From Coffea arabica (lineage: Eukaryota > Streptophyta > Magnoliopsida > Gentianales > Rubiaceae), in NCBI RefSeq assembly GCF_036785885.1, contig NC_092320.1, positions 14,509,557 through 14,573,556 on the forward strand: a DNA stretch of 64,000 nucleotides, given 5' to 3'. A program made the position numbers and the translations under genes. The notes below the pieces were generated by a model. It was given only the letters and a program-made list of their open reading frames with translations. It was not told where the DNA came from and searched no databases. Within the stretch, counting starts at the first letter, position 1. Every line of letters starts with the position of its first letter. Below are positions 35,348-47,300 of this stretch, one piece after another.

Positions 35348-36392
35348 GGGATAATTGCACAAACCTCCCTTGATGTTTCTAAAATTTTCACTTAGCACCC
35401 TTTAATTTTTAAAAAAAAAAAATCATTTGTCTTCCCTATTTTTAACTTTTTGTAACATTGACAACCTATTACAAAACATAATATTTAAAAACTCAAATTT
35501 TGGATAGCGGAGATATTTTCATTCCTAATGTGCCCTTTGTTGTCTTACTTTTTTTAAAAAAAAAAAAAATTGAAAGCATGTAATAAAAAGCTAAAAATAA
35601 AACAAACGGTACAAATGTGTAAATTTTGATTGATACAGTATAATCTTAGATATTTTAATGTACCAAAAATTTATTTTAATAATATATTCAAAGTGTTTTC
35701 AAGTCAAAAAAGATTGTTCCTTTATTATAAAATGCTATTGGTTAATTTGAGGAGCTTTAAAATTTTTTAACAAAATTTCTAAATTCCTTGTCTAGAGTGA
35801 TGGCTTGTAAATCATAAAAAAGGCAAAATATTTATGTTCGCAAACGCATTTGAGGTTTTCTCAAAGATCGCAAATTATATGAAATTAAGGATTTAAGAAT
35901 TGTGTACAATTTTTTTTGAATTTTATAATTCTTTGACCAGATCAATGGCTTGAAAACTCGAATAAGATAAAATTCTTAACTATAAATTTAAAAACATATT
36001 TGAGGTGTTTTGAAGGTGAAAAATGCTATTATTTTCATTGTACAATTCTTAGGCAACTTTTGTGAATTTTCCAAATTACTTAGATTTTCAAATTTTTAGT
36101 AGATTTCTTGTGCAGACAAATGACGCAAAAATTATTAATAGGTCTTTCAACCTTGTTAACACTTTGCAATTCCTAATTAAAAAATCACATTGGCCAAGTG
36201 TTCAAAAGTTAAGAGATTAACTAGTTTTGTTATGTCAACAAAATGGTTCACAAGAGAAGGGCAAAACACTGAAATGAAATTATATTCTCTATCTACAATT
36301 GAGTGTTATGCAAATGAAGGCAAGTGATTTTTAAAGTTTAAAGGTGCTAAGTGAAATTATCACAAACTCAAGGGAAGTTTCTGAATTTATTC
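35348..36392. mobile_element. Non-autonomous element with about 55-bp inverted ends
   Basis: The left end GGGATAATTGCACAAACC continues to TTTCACTTAGCACC. The right end read inward is GGAATAAATTCAGAAACT, also continuing to TTTCACTTAGCACC. The interior is AT-rich without coding. No clean target duplication was found, so the superfamily is open (long inverted ends suggest Mutator-like). Confidence 0.55.
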
Positions 36393-36593
36393 CTGAAAAA
36401 AATTACGTCGGGGTAAGGTTAACCTTGCATTTGCGGAGACCAATAAGTACTGAGTTTAGTGAGATCTCAAGTTGCCTGAAGGATGGACTATCATTGGCAA
36501 TCGGCAAATGATGCAGTATGGCAGGGCAATTGGCTGACATGTTCAGAGCATTGCTGCGAAGTAAATTGAAACGAAGGGAAAACCTTATACGCA
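36393..36593. other. Unassigned spacer
   Basis: No gene or repeat recognised. Confidence 0.4.
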
Positions 36594-36711
36594 GGCAAGA
36601 AAGTCATTATCCGTATGAACAATATAATCCAAAAAAGAAAAATCAAAAAAGAGTTAATCCATTTTATTTTTTCTCCAGAAAAAATATTAACCTAAGAGAT
36701 TATTGTCAAGT

Positions 36712-36754
<43 letters not shown>

Positions 36755-37179
36755 TATTTTGGGGAAGATTTCTCTTGCAATACTTGTCTATCTAAGGAAG
36801 AGTCACGCATTCTTATATGTCCTGCTTCGCCATAGTAAAAAAAGTGATTGTTCATATCAACAATAGAATCTGAAAAAAATGAAAAAGAGTTAATTCTTTT
36901 TATATTTTTCTCCAAAAAAATATTAACCTAACATATTATTATCAAAGCCATGTCCTTGTGTGCGTGTGTATATATTTTTTTGGGAAGATGTTGCTTTTTT
37001 TTATGTTTCTCTTACAACACTTACCTATCTAAAGGAAGAGCCACGTGTTCTTATTTGTCCAGCTTCGGCCATAGCCAAGAAAGGGATTATCCATACATTA
37101 ATATAATCCAAAAAACAAAAAAAAAAAGTTAGTTTTTTTTTCCTTTTATTATCCAACCATGTCCTTGCCTTATATATAT

Positions 37180-37265
<86 letters not shown>

Positions 37266-37345
37266 CATTTTTCTGTTCCTCTTTACCACACTTGCCAATC
37301 TAAGAAAGAGCCACGTGTTCTTGTTTGTCTTCGACCAGAGCCAAG
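36594..37345 (+). repeat. Minisatellite, three units of about 245 bp with (AT)n cores
   Basis: Each unit has GATTATCCATA...AATATAATCCAAAAAA, then AATATTAACCTAA, CCATGTCCTTG-type sequence, a TA tract of variable length, TTTCTCTTxCAAxACTTGxCxATCTAA, GGAAGAGCCACGTGTTCTTAT and TTCGGCCATAG. Units start near 36594, 36830 and 37076. The embedded (AT)n runs are about 36 bp (36716-36751), almost absent, and about 95 bp (37168-37262). Confidence 0.75.
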
Positions 37346-37399
37346 AATGCTCAAAACCAAATTTAAAGCAGAAGAAGACGGAAGGAGCTTTAACTTTTA

Positions 37400-40300
37400 G
37401 GGTGCGTTTGGTTCAACAGAATTGGAATTGAATTGGAATTGGAATTCTATAGAATTAGAATTCCATGAATTGGAATTCCAAAACATTGAAATTCTTTTGT
37501 TTGGGAAATACATAGAATTGATACAGAATTCATTTAGAATTCCAAATTCTTTGTTTGGATCGGAGAAGAATTCATTAAAAATTAGAATTGTTTCCAACTA
37601 ACATTTCCTTACATAAAAAATTTCTTTTTTTTTACTATATAATAATTTTTTAACATTTAGCTAATTGTTACTAAAGCTTTAAGGAAAAAGCCAATTAGTG
37701 CCTTTAATAATTTATTTTTTCTTGCATTTAACTAATTGTTACTAAAGCTTTAAAGAAAAAAAAAACAAATAAGTTCCTTTTCTGCAAAAAAAAAAAAAAA
37801 TTCTTGTTTTTTTTAATTAAATTATATTAAATAAAAAATTGCTTCCATTCCCACTTTTCATGCTCCTAACCTTCCATTTCCGTTTCAGGCTGGATAAGAT
37901 ATTGTTTCCCCAATTTTATGATAGCACGTAGAACTATATTAAAGTATCGACTAACTGTCTCACATGATCTTATGAAATTAAAATTGACAGTGCGATTCTT
38001 AAAGTTATGAGCAAGAACATAGAGAAACATTGCAACTGCTTCTTCAACAGTAATATTTCTAGTATCCCTCAACCCACAATGCTCTCTTAAATTTGTACAT
38101 AAAATAGTAAAACAATGTTTATTGAGTCGAAATTGCTCTACACAAACTCTATTGTTTCCATAGTAAAGACGCCTTAGATATATTTCATGTGCTACTTTAA
38201 AGTCCAAATAAGGCTCCTTTACTATATGTTTCTCGTGCCACCAAACTACTAATGTGGCTACTGTTACCATATAATTTGCAACTACCACTTTTCTCTTTTT
38301 TGTTTTTTGCTCGTCTCCTTCCTTATCGATGTCAATATCCAAATTCTGCAATTCAAAATCACGACAACAATAAGAAAAGGTAAGTCAAAAGACCAAATTT
38401 TAAAAAGTGGGTCTGTGTTAAATTCTACATGGTCAATTGAAGCTAAAATGATAGCTAAATAAACCTCTGACATAATAATCTGCAATAATATTTTTGCCTT
38501 TCGTAAAATATTACATTTACAGCTTGTGAATACAACTATTGACAGAAACAAATATATTGGCTTATACACCTTTAATACTTTAGAGATCGCTTAGGAATTA
38601 GCTTTAGTATTACAATTTTGTAATTCATTAGTTTGTGCAAGTTGTTGGTAAACATAATTATTAGCTTCTGTGATTCATTGCTATGATCAGGTTAGTGTTT
38701 CGATTTGGTACTGCCCACTTTGCCTTGGAAAATAAGCTTGGGAAACTATTACACTCAATTCTGCGAGTTACAAAACAAAAGATTAATTATCTTCCCCTTG
38801 AAACTCCTCTATATGTGTGTGTGTGTGAGATAAAGATAGCTATTTACAATTTCCTAACTAGCAATGAATTGCAGGGAAGGCCCAACTGGATAACAAGCAC
38901 ACCAAAGCTTCTTAAAAAAAGCCAGAAACTTTGGTATTATTCCTGCCTATTTTGCTACAAATATGTCAGAGTAAGGCCAGATTGGGAGATTAATTGCACT
39001 TCCTACCAATAACGCATTCATGTTACACCACATTAAGAATACTGTGATAACCATAAGCTTTAAAATATGCTTAACAATTGATTATATAGAGAAACATACA
39101 CCAAAGAACTGCAGGACAACTGTTCTAATTAGTGTCAAAATTGAACCATTATTACCAGGCTCAATAGTTGAAATATGAAAGCTAGAGATAGAGCTATAAT
39201 TTTCACATCAAAAAACCTATTCACAGCATTCGAAGCACTTGAAAATAAATACCTTTATAAATACCACACATACAAGGAAGACTGGAGTGACGATCTTCAG
39301 CCTTTAAGCATGTCCAACTTCATGTCAGCCCGCAACTTTGCTATCAAGAAGAATGCACCGACCTCACTTTAATGCAGGACAAGGTTAAACAAGCCTTCCT
39401 GTAACATATTAGGAACAATCAAACACATTTAAATGTACGTTAAGAGAGAGTGTGTGTGAGAATTTATGACAGCATTAAATAGTCGAAAACACACATTCAT
39501 CACATTCCATGTCCATTGACGAGAAGTTAGCAGCCTTGAGACGATACATAAAAATTTTTCAGGCCCTGACCCGACAGCAAATTTTTCCTTTAAGAAAAGA
39601 AACAACAAGACAACAAGATAAAGTGCTCTATAAATTGAAGACAAGCAACCATTGTAAAGCACAAGTGCAGGCAAGCTTTAGCTAAACATGTCTCTGGCCT
39701 TTGTCAGGCAATACAGGAAGTTCAAACAAGGTTTAGAAAGCTTTTATTTTAAGCAATGAACAGATATGAATTATAAAACTTCACCCTAGAATTCTTCAAA
39801 TTATCTAAAAGACTCCTAGTAGGATGAATTGTTGCTGAGGTAAATGACTCTGTATGATTAATCATACAGAGGAGGCAGGGGAATAAACGTATATATTTTG
39901 AAAATTTTGTCAAATAAATTTGTTGCATATGACCTGCAGAGATTGAGCCCCAGAGATCCTGAACTGCCCTATTGTTCAAGATGGCGTCCCAAATAGCTTT
40001 CTGCGGGCAACAGGTTATAGAATTGGTTTCGTTATCAACCAAACCAAACCCCCCCTCTCTTCCCTTCCCTTCCCTTCTTGGCTAATCATAATTTTCATTT
40101 TTTTTAAGCAAAAAATAATTATGTGCTAGAAAGATGCTGGAAAGATTAAAAGATTATTCTGATAGTAGATTATTTTGATGCTGGAAAAATTAAGAAACAA
40201 CTCTTACCAACTTGGCTTGTTATTTCCTTAATATGATGGGTGTTTAGCTCGAACCACTGGTACTCTATTCGAGGTTGCCATGTGTTAGTACATCTTTAGG

Positions 40301-40874
40301 CTCAAAGTTCCGCACAGGCCATTTCGATTCGGGGCAATAGTAGCGGCAAAATCTCAGAGACCAAAAGGTGTTCCTCTGCTGTTGGAGGTTAACTTTGCGT
40401 TCGCATTATCCTTCTTGGGTGTCTCACAAGCCCTAAATGTGTCTGAAATTTGGGGTGGACGAGTGGCGAGAGTGGCGAAGGATGGAGGAAGTGGCCAGAG
40501 AAATGGAAGGCAGGGGGGAAGACGGTGGTGGGAAAGGTAAGATATTAGGGTTGCAGGTGGAAGTGATGGTGGAGAGTAGAGCACTAGCGGCTGAAGAAAA
40601 TGGTGAGTTGGATAGGTAAAAAGGGGTGCCAATATCCTTTGACCCGATTTTAATTTTTGACCCATACTAGATCCGCGTGTGAACCCATTTAGTTGTGGAA
40701 TCGGAATTAGAATTCTTTTGATCGAGTAAAGAATTCAATTCATAGAATTGGACTCCTATAGAATTCAGATTCAATTCTAATTATGTGAGGGAAGCAGAAT
40801 CCAAACAATGGAATTGGAATTAGGACCCCAATTCCAATTCTAAATCCTAATTTCATAGGGAACCAAACATACCC
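37400..40874. mobile_element. PIF/Harbinger element, deletion derivative
   Basis: Ends read GGGTGCGTTTGGTTC (left) and GGGTATGTTTGGTTC (right, read inward), with the 3-bp TTA target duplication (37397-37399, 40875-40877) diagnostic for the superfamily. Many AATTGGAATT-type subterminal repeats lie at both ends. A piece of the transposase is kept at 37866-38351. The rest of the 3.5 kb has no recognised coding, including no visible Myb-like second protein. Confidence 0.85.
37866..38351 (-). pseudogene. Harbinger transposase N-terminal fragment
   Basis: The 161-codon frame begins after a likely splice acceptor (TTGCAG at about 38346-38351) and has no ATG at its start. It contains the conserved N-terminal block of HARBI1-like nucleases: FRLNKHCFTILCTNLREH, CGLRDTRNITVEEAVAMFLY, and NRTVNFNFIRSCETVSRYFN. 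It stops at 37866 before any part of the DDE nuclease domain, so it cannot catalyse transposition. Confidence 0.8.
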
Positions 40875-41389
40875 TTAAGAACATTGGCTTGCATTGGAAA
40901 TAAAATGGCAGTTGCTTAGACGTTGGAACCAGAGCATGACCATTAGTACATTTTTAGTTGTTGGGAGAAATAGGCTTTAGCTTTTTTCCAAGGCTGCACT
41001 TGCACCAAATCATTTCAGACTTTTATTAAATTTAACACGCAGAAATTTAATCCCTCTTTCACTAAGTACTCCTGGAAGACAGCAACAAATCACCCAAGTT
41101 TTAAAATGTCAGCGATCGTAAAATTCTTCACGGTGACTTAGATAGCAAGTCAATAATGTTGCTACACGAGCCTAGTACGGAGTATATTACAATCCCCAGT
41201 ACGTAACGTAATTGTACAACATTAGCAACGATAGGTACAATACATATATAGTACATTGTTGTTTGGACTCCTATAGAGCAGGATATTAAAACCGAACAAC
41301 CCATACCGTCAGCAAACTAATCGAAGTGAAGTCAGCTCCATGAATTTCTGTCTATCTAATGTGATAATTGACCGCACCAGTAAAGTTCC
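40875..41389. other. 3' flank of ARP4
   Basis: Expected to hold the 3' UTR of the minus-strand ARP4 gene. No gene or repeat seen. Confidence 0.5.
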
Positions 41390-44300
41390 TTACGGGCATT
41401 TTCTTTGAACATAAGAAGCTCCATGTTCCTCGAACCTGTTAATCAAGAGACAAAAGACTTAATATGGGGAGAAAAAAGGAGAAAAGTTTGAGTATTGAGA
41501 GGTAGAGTGGATGCAAAAGCTTACTCAGATTTTGAAAACCACATTTGCTGAAAGGAACCAAGTGACGCCAATATACTCCCACCTATCCAAACACTGAATG
41601 CGACAAGTTAGTCAACGCTTGGTATGCTAACATGAATGCAAAGAAATATCCTCTTCAATCATAAAGCAGAAGCAATTTGGTCCAAACATGCAACTTCGGA
41701 GGAAGCACTGAGGCAAGGAATGCAGGAATGAAACAAAAGCATATCTGCCAGTTACCACCATGATTTACCCTCTCCATATGGCGAATTCCTAAGTGACACG
41801 TAACATCAATGCTGTAACCTAATGGCTTTTCTATTGAGCCACCTCCCAAAGAGATGCCGATTTATGTAAGAATTCACAATGTTCAACCAGAAAATTTGGT
41901 GCTTGAAGAAATGAAAATAACATGGGAAGGAAAGGACAACAGCAATCTACATCCACCCATCAACACAAGCAGAAGATAGAACACATTGATTTCCTTTTTT
42001 CATTTTTTTTAATTTTTTTCCCATCAAGCAAGTTAGTCTACCTGAATCTCCTTTCCGTTGCATTTCCACTTGCCAAAACTTTCACTCTAGCTGCTTGAGG
42101 AGATTCCTGCAAACGGTAGACCCAGACATAAGAAAAATCTCAAGCATTAACTAAAACCACTGGACAAACTTGAATTTTCACGTTGCAATAAGCTGTGTAT
42201 TCTCTCAACATTAAGCATTTGATATCAGAAATAACCAAATAGCCGCATGTCTGATCTTTCTTCCTTCCCTTTCTTTCATCTTTTCCTTCATCACACAACT
42301 TTGGGCTTCTGAGTTTCCTTTTTATTTTCCCTCTCCTCTTTTAGGGAGAGTACCAGAACAAGGACTTCTTTTTCTTTTAAATACAGAAATCTGACTGAAA
42401 AAAACCTACCTCTAGCAAATCTTTCTCCAGACGTTCCTTTAACTGTTGCATGGATGCAGTGCCACCAGCAAGCTGTGTAAGGTTGAAATCAAATCAGATA
42501 CTATATGATCCACTCTTCTAAGTACAAGATATGTTTCCTAAAGACAACACAAAAGGAAACTATGCAAATACGATGATCTGGGGGACAGAACAGAAACTTG
42601 AGTGGAAGGCATCATCTTTAAGAGTCATTGAGCTAAACAAGCTTAAAAAGAAGTTAGCAAAAGCTAAATATAACAGCAGGAATCCTTGATGTGCATCTGC
42701 ACTGGAAAAAGGACAAAAAATAATATCCTGCTACTATAGGAATATCATCAGAGTGAAAAAGTAGAAATTAAGTGAGATGTCTGAGTTTGTGGAGAGGGGC
42801 AAATTTATTGGGACACAGCCAATTTATGCATAAATACTATGAAGAGAATATATGGGAAGCTGGAAATCCAAGGAAAAAGGGGAACAGCTGCAACATGAAG
42901 CACTACATACAAGGTTTACCTCACTAAAATTGCAGAGATTTTAGCTAATCAACAGGGGAAAAAATAATTTACTGTCGACAGAAAAAAAAAAGTCTAGATA
43001 ACAGCCTTATACATTTTGGTGTAATTAAGGTACTTATTCACATTGAAGGGTTGAAAATTTACCAGTATACTGCTGAAGAGTTCTCTCCTAATATCCACAT
43101 CACACTTATTTATGCTCTCCAAGACCTGAAGAATTTTAGAAGGATATATTGTAAAAGTAAAAAGAGAATAATGGTAGCTAGATCCCCAGCTCATGGATAA
43201 AAGTGCAAAATGACAGGAATTACCATTTGTGGCAGGCCACGAACAGAAGAAGCAGTCTCGGCAAAATTCTCCATACCAGGAATAGTCTGACAGATTAGAT
43301 CATGTCAGTAAATGGAATTTCAAATCAAACCAAAAGCAATCAAGAGAATTCAAAATGCATCATATGTCAAAAAAACTCATCAGCATCATTTGTCAAAATC
43401 CATCATTTGTTTCTCTAGTTATTTGATAATTTGAACCAAGACAGTAGATTAGTTAATCTAAACTCATCAGTATAAAGGTCTCTAAAAGTAGCCCATGCAA
43501 TGAGGCATATGTTTAGGCAATTCCGGCCAGTGCTAAACAAGTCTAATATAGCAGCAAACCTCATCGCCTCTTGTCTTTATAAGCAAGATTTATTGGACAA
43601 TGAATGTCCCAACAAATGATGAGAAAGACCTCCTAAAGGCCAGAGCAGGAAACTGCCACAAGCCCTTACTTAATTCTTTGCTAGATGTGCATTTTCAGAC
43701 CATCTTCATTTTCCAATGGCAATTAATAAAGTCCTAAAAGCCTAGCCAAGAAAAGGATATCCATGTTGAGCCAAACAATTTGAGCTATGATTCTCCAACC
43801 GTGCATGGTTTACGAGATCTGCATACTTAAGAATATTCTAATGACGCTTAAATTTCAAAGCAGAGAAGAAAGGTAAAAGTTTAACCTGCATACGTTACGA
43901 CAAGCTCCACATGTTCTGAGAACATGAAAATAACTAAATCCAATTGGAAGAACTTTTAAGGCTGAAAAATATAAAATTACAAATCTAACTATAAGCTTCA
44001 ACTCTTAGGGCGGAGAATTGGTCAAACAAATTTATAATTTTTAACATGCATATCATTCAAGGATTAGATTATCTTAGTAAGCTCGTGCTGTGCAATATAT
44101 ATAAGTTCAGGATACTCTACTAATTTTATGTGATGTAGATACTTAAACTATTTGTCAAGTCAGTGAAAGACAAACATGATGAAAATCATAGGGGAGAAGG
44201 GAGAGTCGAGAGGTGAAGCATAATGCAAAGAAAAATACATTTTTTTCTTTCAATCTGGGATACATGTACGCTATACTTCCCCCTTGAGCAAAAGCACAAA

Positions 44301-47300
44301 AATCTCTTAATACTAAGCTCAAAATAATAGCACGTAAAAAAAAATACTCCAAAAGGCTTGCAGATTATGTAAACCTGAAGAGTCAAATTTGCACTCATGA
44401 TTATAAATGGAAAAGCGGCATAGGAAAAAGTTTCAAAACCACCTGAGCCAAGGATGGGTTGAAAAGAATATCAGGTGCCTTGAATCTGTCGGCTCCAATT
44501 TCTATTGTCCTGGATTAATAAACAATGAACTTAGATGAAAAGGAAGTGCCAGTAAGAAAATAGAAGTACAGAGAAAGCTATGAGATGCGGTAAGACCTAG
44601 ATTATCAATGGCCTTGTTATATATCACCCCAGGTAAATCATGAAAAAGTTAATGGAACAAGAACAACTCATTAAGATGTGTCACTTACAGATTCTAAAAA
44701 TGTCTGTATCCTGTAAAAAACTTTCAAGATAGAAACAAGGCTTTAATTACAAAACTTACTGTCCATCAGGAAGCTCATAAGATGTCATTGGTATGTTCGA
44801 GTATGAACTATCTGAAAAGAATAAAAGACCAAGATTATTTGTAAGTGTTTTTGTTATTGCACTACAATTAACATGATGAAACCACTATAAATAGGAGCAC
44901 ATCTTACATGATCAACTAATTATAATGCATTAGCAAGATTCCTGAACAAAGATAGGAAGGAAGTCGGCAGTGGGTCTGCCGGATTAAATAATAAAGCAAA
45001 AGATTATGGCATGTGCTAAAGAGAAGCATTAGGCTTTTTGTTGGATCATGACGACTTGTAATACAGGAATGTTTAAGTTTGCTCTATCCCTGCCAAATTT
45101 TCACAAGTGATATTATTGGTAGCTGCCCTTGTTCATGTAGACTTTCTAAGTGCTCAGACTTGGCTCTTACTGTGTCCAGGCTCTCCCCTGAAAAATAGTA
45201 TGTACACTTTCTATACTCTTCTATCCTAGGTTATATATATTCCCAATAATGAGTCAATAAATGCAAGATCAAATGAAGTTCAAACAATGCACCAAAGCAG
45301 TACTAACCATCATATGGAGTATCAGGAGCTCGACATACACATTCTTTGATATCACTAGCAATTACTCTCTGTTAAAAGAAAGTCACAATTAGTAGCAGAA
45401 GAAAAAAGGGTACAAGTACAGAATAAATGTAGATTTTGGTCAGTCAGTAACCTGGCAATAGAGTTTGTAACTCTCAGTTGTATTTGGAAAATCAAGATCT
45501 ACTGTCTGTATGACTCAATGAACAATCCATACAATGTAATAAGAACCACAAGCATAGTAATCAGTAAAATCAGTACAATATTAAGCCTTCAGAGAAAAGA
45601 AAGTAGAAAGTAATTACATTAGCTTCAGTTTACAACCTTGTTTAGTATTTACTTTAACAGCATTGCCTATGAAATACATGAGCTTGTAAAATAGTAAATA
45701 TCTGTAATCACTTGATTCCACACTGGAAATGTCAAAAATATAACCAGTAAGCTTTTCCATTGTTTAAGCTTTTAAGAAGACTTGCTATTTAACATCATAA
45801 GCGTAGGTTAAAGGTACAGCCACCGCATGCTTGCACTTCATACACCTGTTAAAACTAAAATAAAGGCCACATTTGTGGAGCTTTTTAGAGATAAAAATAA
45901 AGCAGATCGTTCACTGGAGACCAGATTAGCATTTTGCAAGGCTGTACAATGAAATAAAGACACTATAAGACAACATTTAGTATGGCTTGAGGTGGAGTTC
46001 ATTGTGATGATCACTTCAAAGAAAGGGGAAGAGAGAGCACGTAAAGCAACATTATTGTTAATTTTAGGTACAGACTATCAACTTATTTAGTTACCTACTG
46101 CAGAAGGTGGAAGGGGCTTGAAGAGATGGTTAGAAAGAGAAATTTCCAAACAATTTCTCCAGGACCAGAATAATGACTACAATTGTGGTAGTGATATACA
46201 AAAAAGAATGAATTCTTAAAATAGGGAGGTAAAATATTAAAAAACATTCATAATATAACAGGAAAAATCACCTGAAATTCTCCAGGCCGAATGTCCTTTC
46301 TTTTGAATGCGTAGCGAGGTTTTATCTGAAATGAAAATAGGAGAACCAAGAGATTGTACAAGGAAAGAATAGTCAGATAATCATGATCAGATATTTAAGA
46401 GCGTAAAGTATTATTCATTCAGTGAAAGAACTCACAGTAATGCCTTTGCTTTCCAAACTTTTCATCAAGCAATCAGTAAGGAATTCTCCGCCAATAGGAG
46501 ATGTTGCCACGGCCTATGCAAAAAAATAGAAACTTAGAAAATATCTCTAAAAGACGAAGAAAACTATAAACTGGGCTATCTTCACAAGAATTGGGAAGGT
46601 GTAAATTAGAAAGGAATACTCCATCCAAATAAATGCTCATATTAATTGTTTGCAATAGTCTAATGAATTTAGATATCCAGATGTGTACTTCATTCAGTAT
46701 AACCATTGAACATCCACTAGAAACAAATTGAAAGCAGACAAGCCTTGAGCAAACAGTGTAGGGAAGGCTTTACAGGTTTATTCAAACAGCAGAAACATAT
46801 GAATGTGTATGTCTTATGCCCACTAGCATGCAAGATATGCCCCTATTGCTACGTGAATCACAAAATTTCAATTCTTCAGACTTTGCCTACAAACAACCCC
46901 CCAAAAATGAACTTCAATTCTCCACTTTTTACTGACCAGTAGTTCTTTGACTACAATATATCTCATCTCAGAGCTCCACCTGTATTAATGCTATTTCACC
47001 TTTGGAACTCAGAAATCAAACCATGTACTGCAATAAGGCTTCAAGCATCAAAAAAACTAAATTTGTTGCAATACCATCAGGATCCTTCACATTTGCAATG
47101 GTTACCATGTGCATATCAATCAACAGTACAACTAGACAACGACCAAGTAAATTTCCAAATTGTGGTAGTTTTGAAGAAGATTTCTCAAATAGTGAGAGTT
47201 CTGAAGCAACGCATTCACTGAATGCGTCTTTTAAACAATGCATTCAATAAATGTATTCTTCCAGGGAAAAAATGCATAAACAAATAAAAGAGTGTATTAT

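Noticed and set aside
36716-37262. CRISPR-like regular repeats
   Set aside because: They are (AT)n tracts inside a three-unit plant minisatellite; no array of short identical repeats with unique spacers exists in the window.
40354-40665. 103-codon Pro/Leu-rich minus-strand frame in the Harbinger element
   Set aside because: Low-complexity composition and no similarity to the Myb-like protein of autonomous elements.
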